Shown: positions 11,355 to 21,821 of the stretch, piece after piece | Layout of the letters: every line of letters starts with the position of its first letter | Numbering within the stretch: position 1 is the stretch's first letter | NCBI RefSeq assembly: GCF_016801865.2 | Contig: NC_068938.1 | Coordinates: 16,897,452 to 16,961,451 of the forward strand | Source: Culex pipiens pallens | Lineage: Eukaryota; Arthropoda; Insecta; Diptera; Culicidae | DNA length: 64,000 nucleotides | Reading direction: 5' to 3' | Position numbers and translations under genes: made by a program | The notes under the pieces: model-generated | Databases searched by the model: none | The model's input: only the letters and a program-made list of their open reading frames with translations | Told to the model about the DNA's origin: nothing

Positions 11355-12895
11355 ATGTTGTATATAATCTTCCTGCTGGTCATCACCCTAGCGATCCTCT
11401 TCATCAAGCAACGCTACAACTACTGGAAGGTGCGTGGAGTGCCCTACCTGAACCCAGCGTTCCCAACCGGTAACGCCCGCGGTCTCGGCACCCGGCTGAA
11501 CCTCGCCGAGGTCTTGCACAGCTGCTACGAACAACTCAAGAGTCGAGGCGGCGGCCCCTTTGGCGGAATCTTCTTCTTCCTTGGACCACAGATCGTGGCA
11601 ACGGATTTGGACTTTGTGAAAACGATTCTGGTGCGGGATTTTTCGTACTTTCACGACCGCTCGCTGTACTACAACGAGCGGGATGATCCGCTAGCGGCGC
11701 ATCTGTTCACGATCGAAGGATCCAGATGGCGGGCGCTGAGGGCTAAGCTAACGCCGACTTTTACCTCCGGGAAGATGAAGATGATGTTTCCGATCGTTCG
11801 GGATGTGGCGGGGGAGTTGGAGAAGTGTTTGGGTCAAGAGTTGGCTATGGATTCGAACGTTGAGATGAAGGACATTTTGGCGAGGTTTACAACGGATGTG
11901 ATTGGGAATTGTGCGTTTGGGTTGGAGTGTAACAGCTTGAAGAATCCGGGCGCGGAGTTTCGTGAAATGGGTCGGAGGGTGTCTACGCTGCCACCTTTCA
12001 TGATGATCAAGTTTTTCCTGGCACAGCAAATCAAGCCGGTGGCACGTGCCCTCGGGGTGACCATTATGGAGCGAGATGTGACCGACTTCTTTATGAGCAC
12101 CGTGAAGGAAGTGGTTGAATACCGCGAGAAGAGCAAAGTTCAGCGAGATGATTTCATGAACTTGTTGATTGAGCTGAAGAATTCGGCGAAGGATAGCGAG
12201 AGATTGACGTTGAACGAAATAGCCGCACAGGTTTTCTTGTTTTTCTTTGCGGGGTTTGATACGTCTTCGACGTTGATGTTGTTCTGCCTCTACGAATTGG
12301 CGTTAAATCAGGATGTTCAAGATAAGGCAAGACAAAATGTAATGGGAGTCTTAAAGCAGCATGGCACGTTATCCTATGAAGCAGTTTTCGACATGAAGTA
12401 TTTGGACAAATGTATATCTGGTAGGTTGATCGACTCTCAAGAAGAGAACATTATTATGAAAATGTGAATCTTTTAGAAACCCTTCGGATGTACCCTCCGG
12501 CAGCTGTAATTTTCCGAACCGCTACCAAGGACTATCCCGTCCCAGGAACTGACTTCACCATCGAGAAGGGAACTCCGGTGAACATTTCCGTGCTAGGGAT
12601 TCACCGTGATCCTGAACTCTACCCGGACCCCATGAAGTTCGATCCGGAGCGATTCAACCCGGACCAGGTGGCCAAACGGCACCCCTTTGCCTACCTTCCC
12701 TTCGGTGAAGGTCCCCGGCTGTGTATTGGAATGAGATTCGCCCAGATGCAAACCCGGGTGGGGCTGGCAACACTTCTACAGAACTTTCGGTTTACCGTTT
12801 CTCCCAAGACACCGATCCCACCGAAGATCGTTCCTTCAAGCGGATTGTTCGTCCCACAGGACAATTTTTGGTTGAATATTGAAAGAAACGAATAA
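11355..12895 (+). CDS. P450-4: cytochrome P450, CYP6 family
   Basis: CDS join(11355..12420, 12477..12895), 494 residues. The anchor is MLYIIFLLVITLAILFI at residues 1-17. WRALR is at 125-129, AGFDTSS at 299-305 (Asp in place of the usual Glu, acceptable in the family), ETLR at 356-359, PERF, and PFGEGPRLCIGMRFA with Cys438. The 56-bp intron 12421-12476 is phase 1 in the Glu356 codon. The stop TAA at 12893-12895 lies inside an AATAAA hexamer (12891-12896), so the 3' UTR must be short. It is a close relative of P450-3. A P450 relic on the other strand begins 25 bp beyond the stop, giving a tail-to-tail layout like P450-7/P450-8. It looks intact. Confidence 0.95.
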
Positions 12896-12920
12896 AGTGG
12901 CAAGTCTTAAGATTTTTTTT

Positions 12921-13060
12921 TTATTTCTCGACCTTCTCCACCTTCAATCTCGTTAAACGTCAACGGTCCCAAATTTTCACTACCTTCCTCCAACGGTTCA
13001 GTGTTCTTCAGCTTGATCAAAAGATCCATAAAGTCGTTCCTGTTGACCTTGTTAAATACT
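12921..13060 (-). pseudogene. P450 relic fragment, internally deleted
   Basis: On the minus strand, about 13060 down to 12946 encodes RNDFMDLLIKLKNTEPLEEG followed by a GPLTFNEI segment, the CYP6 stretch just before the I helix. At 12945-12948 it jumps to the reading LKVEKVEK-stop (12947-12921), the typical CYP6 C-terminus, in a different frame. The I helix, intron, ExxR and heme loop are missing. ATTGAAG at the joint fits both sides, so a deletion at a short shared sequence would explain it. The stop TAA again lies in AAATAAA. Homology ends near 13060, where an AT-rich repeat array begins. It is non-functional. Confidence 0.85.
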
Positions 13061-14412
13061 AAAAATTTCAGTTTTTACAATATGGGTATCAAACGATAGG
13101 GATTTTGTCATACATTTCGAATGTGATAACAACATATTTTGAAAACACTCCAAATTTTCACAAAACTACGAATTTTTGAAAAAAATACTCAAAATTTCTG
13201 TTTTTACAATATGGGTATCAAACGATTGGGATTTTTTCATACATTTCGAATGTAATAACAATATTTTTTGAAAATACTCAAAATTTTCACAAAGCTACGA
13301 ATTTTCGAAAAAATACTCAAAATTCCCGTTTTAACAATATGGGTATCAAACAATCGAGATTTCATACATTTCGAATAATATAACAATATATTTTGAAAAT
13401 ACTTTTAAAAAATTTGAGTATTTTTTTCAAAAATACGTAGTATAGTGAAAATTTGGAGTATTTTCTTAAATTTGCGTTATAGCTTTTGAAATGTGTAAAA
13501 AAATCCCGATAATTTGAAACTTTTTTTTGAAAATTTTCCGAAAATACGTAGTTTTGTGAAAATTCTAAATATTTTCAAAAAATGTTGTTATTACATTCGA
13601 AATGTATGAAAAAAATCCTGATCGTTTGATACCCATATTGTAAAAACTGAAATTTTGAGTATTTTTTCGAAAAACGTAGTTTTGTGAGAATTTTGAGTGT
13701 TTTCAAAATATGTTGTTATTACATTCGAAATGTATGAAAAATCCTGATCGTGTGATACCCATATTGTAAAAACAGAAATTTTGATATTTTTTTCAAAAAA
13801 TCGTAGTTTTGTGAAAATTTTGAATGTTTTCAAAATATTTTGTTACTACATTCAAAATGTATGAAAAAATCTCGATCGTTTGGTACCCATATTGTAAAAA
13901 CGGAAATTTTGAGTATTTTTTCAAAAATACGTTGTTTTTTGAAAATTTTGAGTATTTTCAAAAATGTTGTTATTATATTCGAAATGTTAAAAAAATCCCA
14001 ATCGTTTGATACCCATATTGTAAAAACTGAAATTTTGAGTATTTTTTTTCGAAAATACGCAGTTTTGTAAAAATTTTGAGCATTTTCAAAAAAATGATTT
14101 TACATTCGAAATGTATTTGATGCCCATATTGCAATAACAATATACTTTTTTTGGTTTCTTTAGAGAAAAAAAATGCATTTTCAAAATACAGGAAAATACG
14201 TTTTTTTGTGAAAATTTTCATGAAATTATAATTTTAATGGATTGCTGACATCATTCCGATTCCAAAACACAATATTTTTTTGATTTTTGCATGATTTTTC
14301 ATACCATTAAAGCCAATGTCTCCCATATAGCCAAAATCCCATAAGCTCTGTGCCTCGGTTATGCACGCCTCGGTTTTGCATCCCCCATATGCGGTGCTAA
14401 ACCGAGGCACGA
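13061..14412. repeat. Satellite-like array, mirror-oriented, with conserved right end
   Basis: Degenerate copies of a unit of about 130 bp, built from 'gaaaatacgtagttttgtgaa', 'cattcgaaatgtatgaaaaa' and 'gatcgtttgatacccatatt'. The first part (to about 13400) is in reverse orientation and the rest forward, so the array is a large imperfect palindrome. It ends in a unique segment of about 260 bp (14156-14415) containing 'cggttatgcacgcctcgg'. The same segment ends the array at 61440-62800. Open frames inside come from the repeat and are not genes. Confidence 0.75.
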
Positions 14413-15158
14413 CTGTACATTAGGGTGCCCAGAATATGAGCAAATGTTTCAAAACCTCGCTCCACAAGCCGAAAACTGATCCCTAGGGTATTCTAAGCCT
14501 CTGTGCAAAATTTGAGCGAAATCGGTCAACATTAACCCATTGATACTCGGGCATGAAGTTTGTATGGGAAAAATCGTCAAAATGTATGGAGAAACGGCAC
14601 AGTTTCGTAATTCTCCCTGTAGGTGGCGTTGCGAGTGTCCAAAATTTGCCAAACGTGATATTCTTATGTGAAATTTAATGCCCAACAACTTTGTAGAAGA
14701 GTGCAAGACGATCCGAGTTAACCCCAAAAAGTTATTAGCATTTTAGTGAAGTGGTCTCCAACCGACATGGCCAAAGGGCCTAATCCGGTATTGCCACTAA
14801 GGAAAGCAAGCATAAAATTGTTATTTTGGGATATTTTTTGTCAAACAAAGAAAACAAAATCAACAAAGTATGAATTAGACTAAATCGATCCAGCTGAATC
14901 CGAATTTAAAGGATAATAGGCGGAATTTTCAAAGAGACGCAAGACATTCAAGATGGCGGCCAAGATGGCGGCTGTATAGAAAACCCTAAACACAAAGGGT
15001 ATTATGCGACCTGCAATCGACTACTCAAATTTAACTAATCTTGGGGCTCTAAACACGATTTAGACCACTACAGACTTCCAAACAGACAATGTTATTCAAA
15101 CTAAGATGGTGGCCAAGATGGCGGCTGTATAGAAAATCCTATAGATAATGAAATACGA

Positions 15159-15563
15159 AAATACTAAAATACTAAAATACTAAAATACTAAAATACTAAA
15201 ATACTAAAATACTAAAATACTAAAATACTAAAATACTAAAATACTAAAATACTAAAATACTAAAATACTAAAATACTAAAATACTAAAATACTAAAATAC
15301 TAAAATACTAAAATACTAAAATACTAAAATACTAAAATACTAAAATACTAAAATACTAAAATACTAAAATACTAAAATACTAAAATACTAAAATACTAAA
15401 ATACTAAAATACTAAAATACTAAAATACTAAAATACTAAAATACTAAAATACTAAAATACTAAAATACTAAAATACTAAAATACTAAAATACTAAAATAC
15501 TAAAATACTAAAATACTAAAATACTAAAATACTAAAATACTAAAATACTAAAATACTAAAATA
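15159..15563. repeat. (TAAAATAC)n octanucleotide array
   Basis: About 50 almost perfect tandem copies of the 8-bp unit. The array resumes in degraded form at 16562-16630 and about 16865-16930, on the far side of two insertions, so those insertions probably landed in one longer array. Confidence 0.95.
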
Positions 15564-16560
15564 GCATAGCATAGCATAGCATTGGTGTCTACCCGTAGCT
15601 GCTACTTCGTTATTGACCAGGACCCCCAAACATTGCTCCGTGGACCACAGATGAAAAGTAGGAACCAATCATCACCCCTTCGCAATTTTCAAAGGTCCCT
15701 ATCATGCTGATCAATACCGACGCCGGCCACGACCAGAGGTAAGACACGGGGAAGTGGATGGGAATGTTAGTCCGATACTTGAGTGATGGGACCGCCAAAT
15801 CGACTGTGTCTCCGACAAAGTATCACATGAGTTTTGAGGGGTTAGTAAGATGGGTATGAGGTCAGGATTCACTGTGATAGGTGATGCGACCATAAGCAAT
15901 TTGTTTATCGGTTGAAATTTTAAAAAATCTTAGGCAGCCGGCTGCGGAAAGATAGCTATCTAGGGATTTAAATATAGTATTAATTCGACCGCGATTCTCC
16001 AGAAATTCTCCGTCGGCGTGCCTTCCGATCAACGGTGATGTAGGAAGGGCTTCATTTATTGAAATGATTTTCTATCATAAGCCTTAAAAAATATTCGACG
16101 GCGTGCCTTCCAATCTTCAATGATATAGAAAGGGCTTAATCCAGCAATACGACTTGCTAGTCTCAAAAAAATAGGTACGTTTTTATAGAAAACTATAAAT
16201 AGAGAAAAACACAAAAAAAACTCATCGGCCAACGAACGCGAGTGGAAAAAAACAATGAAAAAAAATGAAGGTAAAAACCAGAACTGCGCGTCCCGAAAAG
16301 CACCACACTACTGATGCCATTATTTAATTATAATAGCCAATCACCCCATGCACTCGAACAGCGACCCAAAAGAGACGGAAAATAACACGAAAAAAACAGG
16401 ACTGCGCGTCCACACAGGCACCGCACTACTGATGCCATTATTTAATTATAATAGCCAATCACCCCATGCACTCGAACAGCGACACAAAAGAGACGGAAAA
16501 TAACACGAAAAAACAGGACTGCGCGTCCACACAGGCACCGCACTACTCAAATACGCCCTC
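15564..16560 (-). mobile_element. Non-LTR-type fragment with AGCAT tail (copy 1)
   Basis: Begins on the plus strand with AGCAT repeats, the 3' tail if the element lies on minus. It is highly similar to 23738-24554 across 'ggtgtctacccgtagctgct', the motif GGCAGCCGGCTGCGGAAAG (15933-15951) and 'gagacggaaaataacacg'. Its far end holds about two and a half tandem copies of a unit of about 118 bp (16275-16550). Frames in it (for example 15610-15899 minus) are short and carry no recognisable reverse transcriptase or endonuclease motif. Confidence 0.65.
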
Positions 16561-16631
16561 AAGAAAATACTAAAATACTAAATTACTAAAATTCTAAAAT
16601 ACTAAAATACTAAAATACGAAAATACTATAA

Positions 16632-16870
16632 CACACTGAAATCCCGATGATTTGAAACCAACTGTTGTCAAACGAAAGGGGTCACTTTTTAGTTTGTCAC
16701 GCTCTTCACACAGTGCTTACAATTACTACCATTTTGTTTGATAGTATGTGTGAGTCCCGTGAAAAAAGTGACCGTTCGTCACTTTTTAGTTCGACTTTGT
16801 CAAACCAACGGGGTAAAAACTAAAAAAGTGTCAATCGAAAAAGTAACCAACCACCGGGGATTGAGTGTAC
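16632..16870. repeat. Small inverted-repeat (MITE-like) element
   Basis: The ends 'acactgaaatccc' and 'ggggattgagtgt' are an imperfect inverted pair. The inner 'gtcactttttagtt' occurs twice. It lies within the broken TAAAATAC array. Confidence 0.45.
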
Positions 16871-17248
16871 TAAAATATTTAAATACTTAAATACTGAAAT
16901 ACTAAAACATTAAAATATTAAAATACCAAATTAGTAAAAAAAACTAAAAACAATTCATTTCAAATAATTTCATCAATATTTGTGAAGCCAAATTAGAATT
17001 TTCTATCATTTTGAGCAACTTTTGTTCTACGAAAAACATCACTTCTCTTGTTTTATCTTTTTCTTGTTTCGTTTTAAGTATTTTAATTTAAAATTTTTTT
17101 TGTTAAGTTTATGTTTGTTTTAGGTAGTATTTCGCCTTTTCTACCACCTCCTATCATTACATTTTGCCTATTTATTTTTTTCATGTTTTTACAGTAACTT
17201 TTTTTTATTTATTTTTTGCATGTTTTCAACATTTTCTGCTTTGTAATG

Positions 17249-17791
17249 TGTGTGTGTGTGTGTGGTCCAATCCAATACCCGCTAACCGGTAGCGATATTA
17301 TGGGAAAGTATAGTTTGTATCAGACTTTGTATATGCCGAATGCTGATACAACTTATCTCAGTCCCGGGTATTAGGTGGTGATAGCCCTCGCGCTGCTTCC
17401 TTGCGGTCCAATTCCGAGGGCGTTGGGCATTGTTCGGCCCCGCCTTAACATAGAAGCAAGCATCTGAAGGAAACTCGATCTATATTTAAACTTCCAATCC
17501 CCTCAGATAAATCAGGGATCAGCGCGTATTTAATATGAGAAGATAACATGTTTCAACACTACGGATCATTTCACTGCTAGAGTGTAAACCTTGTGATGGC
17601 CGAATGCTTAGCGTCCCAGACCACCAATCCAAAGGCGTGAGTTCGAATCCCACCTGATTCATTTTCGTTTTTTTGTTCATATTCAAAGTTCAAATTCTGA
17701 TTCCAAATTTCAAAGGTACCGACCGGGATTTGATCCCTGGACCTTCTGCTTGTGAGGCAGAAGCCATAACCATTAAGCCACGGAGCCGGTT
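17249..17791 (-). mobile_element. tRNA-headed SINE-like retroposon with CA tail
   Basis: Flanked by a perfect 21-bp direct duplication (17228-17248 and 17792-17812). Read on minus, it starts with a tRNA-like module (17791 to 17721, box A TGGCTTAATGGTTA, anticodon loop CTCACAA). A second module follows facing the first (17593-17654 on plus, box A TGGCCGAATGC, box B AGTTCGAATCCC), then 'atgatccgtagtgttgaaa', which matches the element at 9425 just after its second module. The tail is (CA)n where the other copy has (TTAGA)n. Length is 543 bp. Confidence 0.8.
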
Positions 17792-18138
17792 AACATTTTC
17801 TGCTTTGTAATGGCACCATAATCATTTAAATTGTAAATAAATGTTAAGAGGCATAGTCTGGGGCACTAGAAAAAATACTGCATTCTTCTTTTTACTTAAA
17901 GTCTAGGAAATGTTAGTAAAAAACACAGCCAAAGCTGACCCCTAAAAAATACATTTTTAAAAACATTGACGAAGTCACTCACAGTAATCAAGTACTTCCA
18001 ACCCACACAGTATTTAAAATTTAAGGGCTCTTCTTTCCAATGCTTTTTAAAGATCAAAAATTTGTTGAACAATGGATTTTTGGCGATTTTTTAAATCGAA
18101 GCCCGTCTAAAGGCGGGGTTGGGTTGTAGAGGGATAAC

Positions 18139-18850
18139 CTTGTCTGTCTGGAAGTGTGTGGTCTTAATCGTGTTCAGAGCCCCAAGATTAGTTAAATTTG
18201 AGTAGTCGTTTGCAGGTCGCATAATACCCTTTGTGTTTAGGGTTTTCTATACAGCCGCCATCTTGGTTTGAATAACATTGTCTGTTTGGAAGTCTGTAGT
18301 GGTCTTAATCGTGTACAGAGCCCCAAGATTAGTTAAATTTGAGTAGCCGTTTGCAGGTCACATAATACCCTTTGTGTTTAGCATTTTCTATACAGCCGCC
18401 ATCTTGGCCGCCATCTTAGTTTGAATAACATTGTCTGTTTAGAAGTCTGTAGTGGTCTTAATCGTGTACAGAGCCCCAAGATTAGTTAAATTTGAGTAGT
18501 CGTTTGCAGGTCACATAATACCCTTTGTGTTTAGGGTTTTCTGTACAGCCGCCATCTTGGTTTGAATAACCTTGTCTGTTTGGAAGTCTGTAGTGGTCTT
18601 AATCGTGTTCAGAGCCCCAAGATTAGTTAAATTTGTGTAGTCGTTTGCAGGTCGCATAATACCCTTTGTGTTTAGGGTTTTCTATACAGCCGCCATCTTG
18701 GTTTGAATAACATTGTCTGTTTGGAAGTCTGTAGTGGTCTTAATCGTGTTCAGAGCCCCAAGATTAGTTAAATTTGAGTAGTCGTTCGCAGGTCGCATAA
18801 TACCCTTTGTGTTTAGGGTTTTCTATACAGCCGCCATCTTGGCCGCCATC
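18139..18850. repeat. Five tandem copies of a 137-150 bp unit in hAT-like arm
   Basis: The block 'gtctgtttggaagtctgtag ... cagagccccaag ... ccgccatcttgg' repeats five times. The opposite arm of the host element has little more than one copy (14950-15130, inverted), so the unit was amplified on the right arm only. Confidence 0.85.
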
Positions 18851-19370
18851 TTGAATGTCTTGCGTCTCTTTGAAAATTCCGCCTATCAACCTTTAAATTC
18901 GGATTCAACTGGATCGATTTAGTCTTATTCATACTTTGTTGATTTTGTTTTCTTTGTTTGACAAAAAATATCCCAAAATAACAATTTTATGCTTGCTTTC
19001 CTTAGTGGCAATACCGGATTAGGCCCTTTGGCCATGTCGGTTGGAGACCACTTCACTAAAATGCTAATAACTTTTTGGGGTTAACTCGGATCGTCTTGCA
19101 CTCTTCTACAAAGTTGTTGGGCATTAAATTTCACATAAGAATCTCACGTTTGGCAAATTTTGGATACTCGCAACGCCACCTACAGGGAGAATTACGAAAC
19201 TGTGCCGTTTCTCCATACATTTTGACGATTTTTCCCATACAAACTTCATGCCCGAGTATCAATGGGTTAATGTTGACCGATTTCGCTCAAATTTTGCACA
19301 GAGGCTTAGAATACCCTAGGGATCAGTTTTCGGCTTGTGGAGCTGTGGGTCATTTTTTCTGGGCACCCTA

Positions 19371-19929
19371 CTGTACATACATGTAAATATCTGAAGCTTA
19401 TTTAAATAAATTTTGACTTTCATCAAATCGATAGTAAACAAATGCAATGTTGCACGATTTTGTTTTCGAATAATTTCCATTTTTTATACAAAAATATATC
19501 ATCAAAAAGAAAAACTATTATTTAGTAAAATTCTTGTGAGCTCAGTTTTTATTATTACGATGTCGCATCGTTAAAAAAGATGGTTTTTGACTTTCTTAAA
19601 AGGAAATTGCTTTGAAATTTTTGTGCAATAGTGGAAAGAGTAACTGGCAGAGTTAATTTAAAAGTCATGTATTTATTTAGTTTGTCATCTTTACAATACA
19701 AAAAAATCGGTTCAAAATTATTCTTCAAGTTACGATAATTTTTACTTTTCAAAGCATTGCAATTGTTACCAAACAACGAGCTTTTCTCTTCAAACTAACG
19801 TACTAGATTGACAGTTAGCTTTCTCACAGTACCTACATTCTAGTACTTCCAAAAGCTTACTTTCCTCTCTCGCATTCATTCACTCATTTGTTCACCCCAA
19901 AAATTCACTCTCAACAACCCCCCATTCCC
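19371..19929. other. AT-rich spacer downstream of P450-5
   Basis: Begins with the right copy of the 8-bp target duplication. No gene seen and no canonical AATAAA on minus within 100 bp of the P450-5 stop. Confidence 0.4.
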
Positions 19930-21486
19930 TCACAACTTCTCAATGTGCAGCCACAGCCCCCCCTGGGTCGCCAGCACTGTACTGCTAGCCAAAATCTTCA
20001 ACGGAACCGATGTTTTCTCCGACAACCGGAAGCGGAAGTTCTTCAGCAGATAGGCCAACCCAACGCGAGCCTGCATCATCCCGAACCGCTGACCGATGCA
20101 AACCCTCGGTCCTTCCCCGAACGGCACAAACGCCATCTGGTGACGGGCGGCGACCGCCGCCGGCTTGAACCGTTCCGGGTCGTACTGGTCTGGGACGGGG
20201 TAGTACTCCGGATCGTGGTGGATCGCGTAGATGGGGAGCATGACACGGTGTCCTTTGGGGAGCGTGACGTTCATGTCCGGCACGTGGTAGTCTTTGGTGA
20301 CCTCGCGGAGAATGTTGGCGATTGGAGGGTACTTGCGGAGGGATTCTGGAATGGATTGAAGGTTAGTTTGAGGTTTGGTATTAAGAAGTTGAAGAGGTTA
20401 CTTACCATTGATACACATCTCGATGTACTTCATGTCGTGAACAGCTTCGTAGCTGATTGATCCATGCTCTTTGAGAACATCTAGCACGTTATTTCTAGCC
20501 TTGTCCTGCAGCTCTTGATTCTGAGCCAGCTCGTACAGGCAGAACGTCATAGCTGTTGAGGAAGTCTCGAATCCAGCCAAGAAGAACACAAACGATTGTG
20601 CTGCGATTTCTTCGATGGTCAACTGTCCGACTTGATTCGGATCACCACCCTCAATCGGCTCAACGTTTTTCATGCGGATCAGCAGGTCCATGAAGTCATT
20701 TCTCTGGATCTTATTCTTCTCACGATAATCCACGGTTTCCCGCACGGCATTCATGAAAAAGTTCGCCACATCTGGATTCGAAAGTCTAACGTTGAACTTC
20801 ATGGCAACATCCTTGAACGTAACGGTCAGAATCCGGCGCAGAAAATCCATCGTCGAAAGCGTCAGCGCCTTCTTGCCCATCCTCCTGAACTCCGCATCCG
20901 GATCCTTCAAGCTGTTACACTCCAACCCAAAGGCACACGTCCCAATGACATCCGTAGTAAACCGCGCCAAAAACTCCTTCATCTCAACTTCACCTCCCGC
21001 CTCAGCCTCCACCAGCAATCCCTTCCGGAACTCCTCCGCCACTCCAACAATCGTCGGGAACATCATCTTCATCTTCCCCGATGTGAACGTCGGCGTCAGC
21101 TTCGTCCGCAGATTCTTCCACTTCGTGCCGGACATCGTCACCAAGTGTGCCGTAATGGGATCCGCCTTCTCGTTGCAGTACACCCCACGATCGTGGAAGT
21201 ACTGAAAGTCCTTCACAAAAACGTCCTTTGCAAAGTCCAGATCCAATATCAACGCCGTCGGACTCACAAAGAAGAACGCCCCGCCAAACTTCTTCCCAGT
21301 ACTCTTCAGCTTCACGTACAAATCCTGCGCGATATACCCCAGATGACGCTTGTTCATCCCCTTCAGATTTCCGAACGGAAAGCTAGCTTCCACGTACGGA
21401 ACTCCGAGCTGCTTCCAGTACGAGAACCGCCGACCGACCCAGAAGAAGGTCAGCGAGACGGCCACCAACGCCAGGTAGAATAACAT
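19930..21486 (-). CDS. P450-5: cytochrome P450, CYP6 family
   Basis: CDS complement(join(19930..20345, 20406..21486)), 498 residues. I start at the ATG at 21486-21484, which gives the anchor MLFYLALVAVSLTFFWV. The frame stays open 52 codons further upstream, but that part is polar and lies beyond a good initiator at 21518-21522. The hinge is ASFPFGN, WKNLR is at 123-127, AGFETSS at 304-310, ESLR at 361-364, PERF, and PFGEGPRVCIGQRFG with Cys443. The 60-bp intron 20346-20405 is phase 1 in the Glu361 codon. It is the only P450 in its part of the window, flanked by repeats on both sides, and resembles P450-2 in the TTDVIGTCAFG region. It looks intact. Confidence 0.95.
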
Positions 21487-21517
21487 CTTGTCCAAACACT
21501 GCGAGCACTTGCAAACG

Positions 21518-21617
21518 ACTGATAGTTGGAGGCCACGGTGAATGCTATTTGAATGATTTTTGTGGTTTATCTTGCCGACCTGATAACAGTTCCACGAGGG
21601 ATACCCTGCGCTGATAA
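21518..21617 (-). promoter_or_regulatory. P450-5 proximal promoter: initiator and GATA sites
   Basis: On minus, ATCAGTCG contains the arthropod initiator TCAGT, with the A at 21520, 34 nt before the ATG. A weak TATA-like AAATAG lies about 30 bp upstream. GATA sites are AGATAA at 21572-21567, TGATAA at 21581-21586 (plus strand) and TGATAA at 21612-21617 (plus strand). Confidence 0.4.
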
Positions 21618-21821
21618 GAAATGTTCTCGCGGTGTTGCCCAAGAATGAGTCAATTTTGTGCGTTTTTGAACAATCATTGAATGGCTGTAAATTTTCGTCA
21701 CCTTTTTTTTTGAATGCGAGGGTGGTTGACTGAACGAAACCGGTTTTTGGTGCTCGGAAGTTTGCTTTATCGAATTTGAATGTGCGAACTCATTGCGAAC
21801 TGATTTGGAGCATGGGATCAT

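Larger units (their letters stand above)
14421..19370. mobile_element. hAT-like foldback element, 4.95 kb, 8-bp target duplication
   Basis: The termini TAGGGTGCCC and GGGCACCCTA are flanked by a perfect 8-bp duplication CTGTACAT (14413-14420 and 19371-19378). The arms (14421 to about 15130 and about 18700-19370) are inverted copies. TAGGG-type ends and an 8-bp duplication are typical of hAT transposons; no transposase frame is present, so it is non-autonomous. The interior carries a TAAAATAC array, a non-LTR fragment, a small inverted repeat and a tRNA-headed SINE, all apparently nested. The paralogous repeat end near 62800 reads CTGTATAT without an insertion, resembling the empty site. Confidence 0.85.

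Noticed and set aside
13061..14220. CRISPR-like regular repeats
   Set aside because: The spacing is not of the repeat-spacer type, units are degenerate over their whole length, and the DNA is clearly animal.
21487..21642. N-terminal extension of P450-5 by 52 residues
   Set aside because: The extension is polar, would bury the membrane anchor, and lies upstream of a good initiator element. The ATG at 21486 gives the normal CYP6 N-terminus.
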